Source: Methanobrevibacter boviskoreani JH1 (GTDB lineage: Archaea; Methanobacteriota; Methanobacteria; Methanobacteriales; Methanobacteriaceae). Taken from it: 64,000 nt of DNA. The stretch spans positions 290,573 through 354,572 of the forward strand of contig NZ_BAGX02000020.1 of the NCBI RefSeq assembly GCF_000320505.1, written 5' to 3'. Position 1 is the stretch's first letter, and the number at the start of each line of letters is the position of its first letter. This document shows, one piece after another, positions 57,566 to 64,000 of the stretch. The notes under the pieces are model-generated. The model had not been told where the DNA came from. It saw only the letters and a list, made by a program, of their open reading frames with translations, and made no database searches. Both the position numbers and the translations under genes were made by a program.

Positions 57566-57618
57566 TCTAATAGATAAATAAGTAGTATTTCACTACTTAT
57601 TATCATCTTTCTATTAGA
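57566..57618 (+). terminator. Two-part stem-loop after mtd
   Basis: Inner stem AATAAGTAGT (57577-57586) with ACTACTTATT (57592-57601) and an outer stem TCTAATAGA (57566-57574) with TCTATTAGA (57610-57618), followed by T-rich DNA. It starts 2 bp after the mtd stop and resembles the hairpin after hmd. It is a likely terminator or mRNA-stabilising 3' end. Confidence 0.7.
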
Positions 57619-57688
57619 TTCCACTTTTTTAAAATCATTTAATTTATTTACTTAGTCTATACTTTTCTAGTTTTACTTATTTTATTCG

Positions 57689-57897
57689 TTTTTAGTTGTT
57701 ATTCTGTTTTATTAGCTATTTCTATTGGTTTTATTAATTGTTTATTGAAATTAGATTTTTTTATTTAGTTTTTTATTTATTTTATTAGTTTTCACTGTTT
57801 CTTCCATATGATATTGGCTTTTTAAGTTTTTTAGTTGTTATTCTGTTTTATTAGCTATTTCTATTGGTTTTATTAATTGTTTATTGAAATTAGATTT
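57689..57897. repeat. Exact 70-bp direct repeat
   Basis: Positions 57689-57758 and 57828-57897 are identical by eye (both begin TTTTTAGTTGTTATTCTG and end GAAATTAGATTT), a period of 139 bp. The segment between (57759-57827) is different. Neither copy is coding. It is probably a recent tandem duplication of non-coding DNA. The whole gap 57565-58041 otherwise has only the mtd hairpin. Confidence 0.9.
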
Positions 57898-58041
57898 CTA
57901 GATTTACTTATCCTTACAGTATTTTATTGGATATCTAGTTAAATCAAATAAGAAGATTCCATTAAAAAAACGGTTTATAAAAAAGTCAAAATTAAAATAA
58001 TATATAAGGGTATAAAAAAGAGTAAAAAAAAGAAAAAGGGA

Positions 58042-58620
58042 TTATAAAACTCCTTTTGTACTTGGAATCTTATCGTGTTCTATTTTTGATGCTTCTTTAA
58101 GAGTTTTTGCAAATGCTTTAAAGAGGGCTTCGGCTTTATGATGATCATTTGAACCTTTGGCCTTTCCATAGAAGTTTAATTTCGCTGAATTTGCAAATGA
58201 TTCAAAGAAATGTATGATATTGTCGCTTGTGATATCTCCTATTTTATCATTTTTGAATTGAACATCTAAGTTACAATAACTACGTCCACTAATGTCTATT
58301 GCAACTAGAGCTATTGAATCATCCATAGGTACTATTCCGTCAGACATTCTTTTAATACCTTTTTTATCACCTATGGCCTCTAGAAAAGCCTCACCTAATA
58401 CAATTCCAACATCTTCTACAGTGTGATGATCATCTACTTCAATATCCCCTTTAGCTTTAATATTCAAATCAATAAAACTATGACGTGAAAATGATTCTAA
58501 CATGTGATTTAAGAAGTGGATTCCCGTATCAATATTATAGTTACCTTCTCCATCAATATTTATTTCAAGTGTAATATCTGTCTCAGATGTTTTTCTTGAA
58601 ATTTTAGCTTTTCTCTCCAT
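58042..58620 (-). CDS. hisB: Imidazoleglycerol-phosphate dehydratase
   Basis: 192-aa HisB, removing water from imidazole glycerol phosphate in histidine synthesis. The two metal-binding histidine-rich signatures are present: [18 protein letters not shown] with [18 protein letters not shown], and [21 protein letters not shown] start it at ATG 58620 ([14 protein letters not shown]) because AAGTGATG lies at the correct distance; upstream ATG/TTG codons overlap it. It is the last gene of a modE-ferredoxin-hisB run on the minus strand. Confidence 0.97.
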   Translation of the reverse strand: MERKAKISRKTSETDITLEINIDGEGNYNIDTGIHFLNHMLESFSRHSFIDLNIKAKGDIEVDDHHTVEDVGIVLGEAFLEAIGDKKGIKRMSDGIVPMDDSIALVAIDISGRSYCNLDVQFKNDKIGDITSDNIIHFFESFANSAKLNFYGKAKGSNDHHKAEALFKAFAKTLKEASKIEHDKIPSTKGVL

Positions 58621-58665
58621 TAACATCACTTTAACTTTTATTAAAATAAAATAATCCTTGATAAT

Positions 58666-58875
58666 CTATTCATTTAACCAGGATCTATGAACTCTAATAG
58701 CATCTCTGCGGCATTTCATTTCACATAACATACAAACATGACAATATTGTAAGTTTGATGCATGCGCAATCTTATCTATTTTCCAAATTTTCCTACCTTT
58801 TGGACAAACTTCTTGGCAGTTTCCACATCCGTTGCATCTATTTTCATCTACTGTTATATGTATAATATGGAACAC
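58666..58875 (-). CDS. Small 4Fe-4S ferredoxin-type protein
   Basis: 69-aa protein with two iron-sulfur motifs: RCNGCGNCQEVCPKGRKIW (CX2CX2CX3CP) and the altered second set YCHVCMLCEMKCRRDAI (CX2CX2CX3C without the proline). It is predicted to carry two 4Fe-4S clusters and transfer electrons. The start is GTG at 58875, the only start codon before an in-frame stop. It follows the modE-like gene by 10 bp, so they are cotranscribed; a role with a molybdenum or tungsten enzyme is possible but not shown. Confidence 0.85.
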   Translation of the reverse strand: MFHIIHITVDENRCNGCGNCQEVCPKGRKIWKIDKIAHASNLQYCHVCMLCEMKCRRDAIRVHRSWLNE

Positions 58876-58885
58876 CCCATCTTTG

Positions 58886-59578
58886 TTATAATTTTAAAGT
58901 TGCAATAGAAACAGCTTTAAATCCAATATATACTTCTTTTCCAATGGTTAATTTTAAATCGTTAGATGCGGAAACTGTAATATCTGCACAGATTTCAATT
59001 CCATCTACATCTACTTTAAGTCTAATCATCTCATTTTCCAATTTCATTTCAATGATTTTACCTTTTAAAACATTACGAATACTAGATTCTTGAGGTTCTA
59101 ACATAATAAAAATATTGTCATAACTGATTAAAGCAAGAATCTTATCTCCTACTTTATATTCCTCATGTAAAGGAATGGTTAACTCAGTATTTTTCATTTG
59201 TATTTTCATTACACCTTTAGGTTCATCTATTTCAAGAACAGTAGCCTCGATTTCATTTACATCACGATGAAGTTCCATAATGGCATTGATTTTTTTACAT
59301 TCTTTTAGAATCATTTTACCTTCATCGGTTAAGGTGGTACTACCTCCACCACCTTTTCCACCTTTATTAGTGCTTACAATTGCTATGTCTAAACCTTTTT
59401 CAATCTTATCAATATAATTTAATGCGGTTCTGTAAGATACATCTGTAAGCTTTGCAGCTTTTGTGATGGAATTAGTGGTATTAATATTTTTTAAAAGATT
59501 AAATTTCTTTTCATCTAGTAAAAATGTTTTACCATCTAGGTTTATCTTATATTCTACTCCGGCTGTTACTTCTGTCAT
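58886..59578 (-). CDS. ModE-type molybdate/tungstate-responsive regulator
   Basis: 230-aa regulator. Residues about 5-105 are a LysR/ModE-like winged helix (LLKNINTTNSITKAAKLTDV, SYRTALNYIDKIEKGL, and the glycine-rich NKGGKGGGGSTTLTDEG typical of ModE). Residues about 110-230 contain TOBE-like oxyanion-binding segments (VNEIEATVLEIDEPKGVMKI, LKGKIIEMKLENEMIRLKVD). It should sense molybdate or tungstate and control uptake or molybdopterin enzymes such as formylmethanofuran dehydrogenase. An 18-bp direct repeat lies about 300 bp upstream. Confidence 0.88.
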   Translation of the reverse strand: MTEVTAGVEYKINLDGKTFLLDEKKFNLLKNINTTNSITKAAKLTDVSYRTALNYIDKIEKGLDIAIVSTNKGGKGGGGSTTLTDEGKMILKECKKINAIMELHRDVNEIEATVLEIDEPKGVMKIQMKNTELTIPLHEEYKVGDKILALISYDNIFIMLEPQESSIRNVLKGKIIEMKLENEMIRLKVDVDGIEICADITVSASNDLKLTIGKEVYIGFKAVSIATLKL

Positions 59579-60083
59579 AAAAATTACCTACCCTAAAAAA
59601 TATTATATCTATTTATATTTTTTCTAATTAAAATATTTTTATTTTATAATCCTGGGATAGGATTTTATTAGAATATTATCTTAATATGATATTTTTAATA
59701 GGAATTTATTTTTAATTTATAATGGTTTTATTTATTTTTAAGCAATTTTGAAATCTTAAAATAATATGCTGAGTTTTAACTTTAAGAGTATTTTTTTATT
59801 GAAATTAGTTATAGTTTGAATAATTTTTAAAAAAGCTTTACTTAAAGTCAGTTAAGATATTAGGTTTTTACAAAAATAGTTTTATATTGGCTTTTAATCA
59901 GTCATTTTTAACTTAAAAAATAGTTTTATATTGATCTTAATCATACTTCATTTAAAAGGTTATTTTACTGGTATACAATTATTATTTTCACCTTTTTTAA
60001 TCTAATTTTTAATTAAAAATAGTTCTGATTATTTAAAGATTTAAAAAAAGTTTTAGTAAAGATTAAAATCTCTACTTTAAAAA
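59579..60083. other. Intergenic region with a short direct repeat
   Basis: Gap between the flippase stop and the modE-like start, holding the modE-like promoter. AAAAATAGTTTTATATTG occurs at 59872-59889 and again at 59916-59933 (44 bp apart), continuing into similar CTTTAATCA/TCTTAATCA words. It could be an operator pair or a small duplication. No gene is seen. Confidence 0.5.
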
Positions 60084-61652
60084 TTAGTTCTTGCTTATTC
60101 CATTCTCTTCAATAAATCTAACGATTTTTAGATAAACTCCTTTAAGGGGACCTAATTTATTTTGCAGATTTTTCATTTGTTCAATATCCTCTGTTTCAAA
60201 TATTTTAAGAATTACTAAAGCCAGTATATAGACTATAGGACTTACAACTATTCCAAGTACTAAACCATATGGATTATTCGGAATAAATAGAATTGCTAAT
60301 CCCATGATTAAAGACGCAAAAATTACCTTCATTATTTTTCCATGTTGAATTTTGGCTTTTGTGACTCTAAATGTTATATAAACTGTCGGAATCATTAATA
60401 TAAATGTTGCAAGAGTTGTAGCTAATGCCCCTCCAGCTATACCATATTCTTGTATTAAAAACCAATTTAATATTGCATTTAATCCAGATCCACATAATAG
60501 AATATACATTGAGATTCTAGGATATCCTATTCCCTGAATTATACTGTTTGAAACTGCATATATGGAATAAAAGGTCATACCAAGTACAAGTATGGATAAA
60601 GCCAGTGCCCCGGAGGTGTATGCTGGATTTGTAAAGTATACAATTCTCATAATGGACTTTGAAAATATTGCTGTAAATATACACAGTGGAGCTGTTAGAA
60701 GCAAGGAGTATTCATATGATTTGAATACATAATTATCTAACTGTTTCTTGTTTTTGGTACTATATGCTGCAGATGCTGCAGGTAGTATTGTAGTTGCAAT
60801 TGAGGTGGATACGATTAAAGGCAATCTTGCAATCGGATCTGCTGCAGTATAATAACCGATTAATGAGTCAGATAAGAAAACACCCATAATCAATGTGGAT
60901 ATACTGAATATAACCATTTCAGCTATTGCGGTAATGGTTACAGGAATTGAAAATAGAACCAACTGTTTTGCAAGTTTAAGCTCATCTTTTTTAGTAAATA
61001 CCCAGTTCGGATCCTCTGTTTTCTGTATATATTCTCCCATATATTTTTTATAGATATATACTCCGGATATTGAACTTGCAAAGAATCCTACTACTGAACC
61101 TAAAACCGCACCAAATGCTTGAAGTCCAATAAGTACAAAAGCTGTTGCACATAAAATCATGAATATTTGTTCCACAGCCCTTGTTGCAACGATGTATTCC
61201 ATTTTATAAACTGCCTGGAATGCGCCTCTAAACGCTCCAACAATTACACTAAAAGGAGTGATTAAACCAACAGCCTCTAAAGGTAATAATGCATTGGGGT
61301 TATGGAAAATATCGTTTGCAAGCCATGGTGCTATTAGGAATATCATCAGAAATCCCATAACCAGTCCTAAAATAATCATTATCTTTAGGGATGTTAGAAT
61401 GGTCTGTCTTGCAAGATTCTTTTGGTCTGTGGCATTATACTCTGCAACATATTTGGCAATTGCAGGTGGAAGACCTCCTGCAGCAAGTATCTGGAATATT
61501 CCTTGAAATGGAAGTGTTAAACCTAGAATACCATACATTGCAGGTCCTAATAATGTAGCCATTAAAAAACGATAGAGGTATCCTCCTATACGAAATATTA
61601 CATTACCGATTAATATAAAGAAACTACCTCTAGCTAACTTAGAATCCGCCAT
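60084..61652 (-). CDS. Polysaccharide flippase (MOP/MATE superfamily, SpoVB/RfbX-like)
   Basis: 522-aa membrane protein with about 14 hydrophobic helices. The N-terminus (ARGSFFILIGNVIFRIGGYL, MATLLGPAMYGILGLTLPFQ, AAGGLPPAIAKYVAEYNA) and the middle (PLIVSTSIATTILPAASAAY) are typical of polysaccharide biosynthesis transporters. It probably flips lipid-linked oligosaccharides for glycoprotein or pseudomurein assembly. GGTG precedes the ATG. It may work with the Wzy-like polymerase at 53.4 kb. Confidence 0.92.
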   Translation of the reverse strand: MADSKLARGSFFILIGNVIFRIGGYLYRFLMATLLGPAMYGILGLTLPFQGIFQILAAGGLPPAIAKYVAEYNATDQKNLARQTILTSLKIMIILGLVMGFLMIFLIAPWLANDIFHNPNALLPLEAVGLITPFSVIVGAFRGAFQAVYKMEYIVATRAVEQIFMILCATAFVLIGLQAFGAVLGSVVGFFASSISGVYIYKKYMGEYIQKTEDPNWVFTKKDELKLAKQLVLFSIPVTITAIAEMVIFSISTLIMGVFLSDSLIGYYTAADPIARLPLIVSTSIATTILPAASAAYSTKNKKQLDNYVFKSYEYSLLLTAPLCIFTAIFSKSIMRIVYFTNPAYTSGALALSILVLGMTFYSIYAVSNSIIQGIGYPRISMYILLCGSGLNAILNWFLIQEYGIAGGALATTLATFILMIPTVYITFRVTKAKIQHGKIMKVIFASLIMGLAILFIPNNPYGLVLGIVVSPIVYILALVILKIFETEDIEQMKNLQNKLGPLKGVYLKIVRFIEENGISKN

Positions 61653-61827
61653 AATTTTACACCATAACTATCTATAAATATCTATACATATTTAAATATT
61701 TTCATAAATTTTACAATTTTTATTGATTTTGTACTTTTTTTATTTAAATTTTAGATTTTGATTAAATGAAATACAATTTTTTAATAAAAAATGAACCTTT
61801 ATAAATAGTGGATTGTTATTTTTTTAA

Positions 61828-62430
61828 TTATTGTATATACTTATCTACAAATTTTATAAATTGATTTAAAGTTCTATCTAATGCCTCAAATCCGTATCTG
61901 TCCTTTTTGACCTCTTCAAGACTATCCTTGGACCAGAAACATGGACCTAAATTGGAGCCAAATGGACCGCCACTTACTGGAATGATTCCATGTAATATAT
62001 AGTAGGTATTTATTTCCTGAATTGCAAGTTCCTGACCACCAACACGGTCACCACCTACGGTTATGCTCATACCAATTTTGCCTCTTAGAATATCATAATC
62101 TATTGCCTCTAAGGCTCTGGTTCTATCCATGATACATTTGGTCTGAGCACTGATTCCTCCATTATGCATAGGAGATCCAATGATAATTCCGTCGGCCTCT
62201 TTAAGAAGCTCATATACAGGATACATATCATCCTCATTAATACATTTCTTGTGTTCAATACAATAATCGCAGTGGTAGCATGGAGCTATTCTCTTACCAC
62301 TTACACTTGTAAAAGCAGTTCTAAAACCCTCATCCTCTAAGGCTTTTAGTGCATATTTTACTAGGTAATCTGTAGATTCCTCCCTTGGACTTCCACAAAT
62401 ACCTAGTATTAATTTCTCCTTTCTTGACAT
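61828..62430 (-). CDS. Iron-sulfur flavoprotein (Isf), NADPH-dependent FMN reductase family
   Basis: 200-aa flavodoxin-like protein with a compact cysteine motif for a 4Fe-4S cluster, CYHCDYCIEHKKC (CX2CX2CX5C, residues about 51-63), as in Methanosarcina Isf. FMN-binding loops: LGICGSPREESTDYLVKYAL, IIIGSPMHNGGISAQTKCIM and SITVGGDRVGGQELAIQEIN. Isf proteins reduce O2 or H2O2 with ferredoxin electrons, so an oxidative-stress role is likely. It stands alone. Confidence 0.92.
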   Translation of the reverse strand: MSRKEKLILGICGSPREESTDYLVKYALKALEDEGFRTAFTSVSGKRIAPCYHCDYCIEHKKCINEDDMYPVYELLKEADGIIIGSPMHNGGISAQTKCIMDRTRALEAIDYDILRGKIGMSITVGGDRVGGQELAIQEINTYYILHGIIPVSGGPFGSNLGPCFWSKDSLEEVKKDRYGFEALDRTLNQFIKFVDKYIQ

Positions 62431-62799
62431 AATAATATTATATCTTTATATAAATTTATTCTTTATTATTGGAATATTGAATTCTATCTTTAACGAAACA
62501 ATATTAAATGTTGGCTTTTATTTAAACCCTTTTTTAAATCGTTTCAGATTTAACCTATCTTAACAGCTGTTTACAGATTCTGTTTTAAGTAAAAAAATGC
62601 TGCTTTAATTAAACTATTTTTTAACTATATTTTTCCTGTTTTTAATCTCTTTAGTTAAATCTACCAGCAATGGTTTTTTAATAAATTTTGTTGTAGTTTA
62701 TAACATTTTTTTTATAAATATGTATAAATAAAAGAAATAAGATAACTATAATAATAGAACTTAATATGATTAATATCTATTTTTGATTATGGTGTAATT
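62431..62799. other. Divergent promoter region, nothing else recognised
   Basis: AT-rich gap between the divergent iron-sulfur flavoprotein gene and the coiled-coil gene. Both promoters must be here. The stretch 62700-62740 (ATAACATTTTTTTTATAAAT) may contain a TATA box for the plus-strand gene. No gene is visible. Confidence 0.45.
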
Positions 62800-63567
62800 A
62801 TGAAACAATCTAAAGGTGTTGTTAAGAAGTATTCAAGAGAATATACTAGAACCTTAAAAAGTGGTAAAAAGAAGAAATACAAAACAGAGCAGGTTCAAAT
62901 TACAATACCAAAACAGGATAATGTTTTTGAAAATAATGAAGATGTTTTAATCCTTCCTTATTCTGAAAATCCATTTGAGGAATATGAAAAAACTTTATCA
63001 GATTTAAAGACTAAATATGAGACTTTAATGGATGAAAACAATCAATTAAAGGAGAAAGTTGCATCATATGAAACTAAATCATCCCTTGATAATCTGGAAT
63101 CTAATGGTTCTCTATCCAGTTTGGAATCCAATAGTCAATCCGAAATGGAATCTAGATTACCTTCTATAGATTCTACAAATCTGGGAGAATCTAATTTAAA
63201 CTCATTATCAGATGATGGTACATCTAATGATTCTCAAATGGGCACTGATAAAAAAGATTCAAACAATCCTGAAAAGCCTATTGAGGATAAAGCTGATAAA
63301 GGTTTAGACAATCTTAAATCTATAGGGGATAGTGTTAACAAAGATTCAGATGATCTTGAAAAACCGGCAGAGAGTAAACTGATAAGTGAAGAAAGTTTTA
63401 GAAATGACTATAAGGATGATATCATTTATAATCTTCAAGAGGAGTATATCGATTTAACTAAAAGATATGAAGAGCTTCAAAAAGAGCTATCTTTACTTAA
63501 AAACGATCAACTATCCAATGAATATTTAATCAGAAGACTTAAAAAATTCATATTGAATCTCGAATAG
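62800..63567 (+). CDS. Coiled-coil hypothetical protein with basic N-terminus
   Basis: Not recognised. The 255-aa product has a very basic start (YSREYTRTLKSGKKKKYKTE) that could bind nucleic acid, followed by a short strand (QVQITIPK), a predicted coiled coil (about 68-93, YEKTLSDLKTKYETLMDENN), a Ser/Asn/Asp-rich low-complexity linker with repeated SLDNLESN/SLSSLESN words (about 97-200) and a second coiled coil near the end (IYNLQEEYIDLTKRYEELQK). GGTG precedes the ATG. It converges on another coiled-coil gene at the window edge. Confidence 0.7.
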   Translation: MKQSKGVVKKYSREYTRTLKSGKKKKYKTEQVQITIPKQDNVFENNEDVLILPYSENPFEEYEKTLSDLKTKYETLMDENNQLKEKVASYETKSSLDNLESNGSLSSLESNSQSEMESRLPSIDSTNLGESNLNSLSDDGTSNDSQMGTDKKDSNNPEKPIEDKADKGLDNLKSIGDSVNKDSDDLEKPAESKLISEESFRNDYKDDIIYNLQEEYIDLTKRYEELQKELSLLKNDQLSNEYLIRRLKKFILNLE

Positions 63568-63677
63568 TCTTTATAAATAACTTTTTTTTAGATTTATAAT
63601 TAATTTTAAATTAAAATAATATTATTTAAATTATAAAAATTCATTTTAAGAAGATTAAATAGTGTTTATAAATTTAA

Positions 63678-64000
63678 TCAAATCTTAAATAAATTTTTAA
63701 TCATGTATGATTTTGTTTTCATTATTTCGTTCTCTTCTTGTAGGGAATTTATGCTATTTTTAAGCAATTTATTTTCTGATTTTAATTCATTAATTTCATT
63801 TTTTAATTGTGTGATATCTGATTTATATTCGCTATTTGTATTAAACGGTAACCATTTTAATGTTATTTCAATTATTTCACCATTTTTAACATCTTTGTGA
63901 TATTTTAATGGTTTATCATGGGTTATTAACTGGTTTCTATTTAGTTGTTCCTCTCCATTAACAATGAAACTAATGTAATCGATGTAAATTGGGAAGCGTT
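63678..64000 (-). CDS. C-terminal part of a coiled-coil protein, running off the window
   Basis: An uninterrupted minus-strand frame enters from the right edge and stops at 63678-63680 (TGA), giving 106 visible residues: YIDYISFIVNGEEQLNRNQL, VKNGEIIEITLKWLPFNTN, then a long heptad-type helix ITQLKNEINELKSENKLLKN and SINSLQEENEIMKTKSYM. No start is inside the window, so it is a partial gene. The organisation (short beta part then coiled coil) recalls the neighbouring 62.8-kb protein. Function unknown. Confidence 0.75.
   Translation of the reverse strand, partial: RFPIYIDYISFIVNGEEQLNRNQLITHDKPLKYHKDVKNGEIIEITLKWLPFNTNSEYKSDITQLKNEINELKSENKLLKNSINSLQEENEIMKTKSYMIKNLFKI

Noticed and set aside
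1-64000. tRNA or rRNA genes
   Set aside because: No GC-rich cloverleaf-like or rRNA-like segment was found by reading; the only compact GC-richer structured non-coding element is the FMN riboswitch.

Overview
The window comes from a methanogenic archaeon of the order Methanobacteriales, most likely Methanobrevibacter or a close relative. The pointers are very AT-rich DNA, a complete H2-forming methylene-H4MPT dehydrogenase (hmd) locus with all seven hcg cofactor genes, F420-dependent methylene-H4MPT dehydrogenase (mtd), thiol:fumarate reductase (tfrA), Ni-sirohydrochlorin diamide synthase (cfbB), family D DNA polymerase, Cdc6/Orc1, Alba, CTP-dependent riboflavin kinase and GGTGAT-type ribosome binding sites. 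The species cannot be fixed from sequence alone. No tRNA, rRNA, CRISPR array or insertion sequence is visible.

Layout. 0-11 kb: MgtE-type transporter with a PhoU/RCK_C partner, three cobamide genes (cbiH, cbiG, cbiB), the small subunit of DNA polymerase D, an aldolase and small conserved proteins. 11.1-13.1 kb: the replication origin (ORB elements of the form TTTACACTTGAAAT facing each other across an AT-rich stretch), followed by cdc6/orc1. 13.3-17 kb: pyrB, a flavodoxin, an FAH-family enzyme and hisG. 17.3-24.9 kb: the [Fe]-hydrogenase island, hcgG divergent from hmd-hcgABCDEF, followed by dadD. 27-32.5 kb: tfrA, ribB under a clear FMN riboswitch, ribK, and a protein with glutaminase and CobB/CbiA-like ATPase modules in permuted order. 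32.9-43.3 kb: glycosyltransferase, gatA, secreted nuclease, HAD phosphatase, TIM-barrel isomerase, nudC, and a PadR/ABC/beta-propeller operon.

43.3-50.6 kb is the most unusual part. A ParA ATPase gene is followed by a small gene whose product starts with the ParA-contacting motif of ParB (GLGRGLDSLIP) but has no ParB DNA-binding domain. Just downstream lies an array of about 15 copies of a 20-bp heptad repeat (TTATAACTTATAACTTATAA and variants) spaced 43-64 bp. More clusters of the same repeat fill the intergenic spaces around alba, leuA, a PHP phosphoesterase gene, a DUF1786 gene and parA. I read this as a candidate chromosome-partition system (motor, adaptor, centromere) about 32-39 kb from the origin, with an adaptor unlike ParB.

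50.6-64 kb: a radical SAM/HhH protein, cfbB, a Wzy-like polymerase, a GT-B-like protein with an acidic N-terminal extension, mtd (followed by a two-part hairpin and an exact 70-bp duplication), a modE-ferredoxin-hisB group, a polysaccharide flippase, an iron-sulfur flavoprotein, and two convergent coiled-coil proteins, the last running off the window edge.
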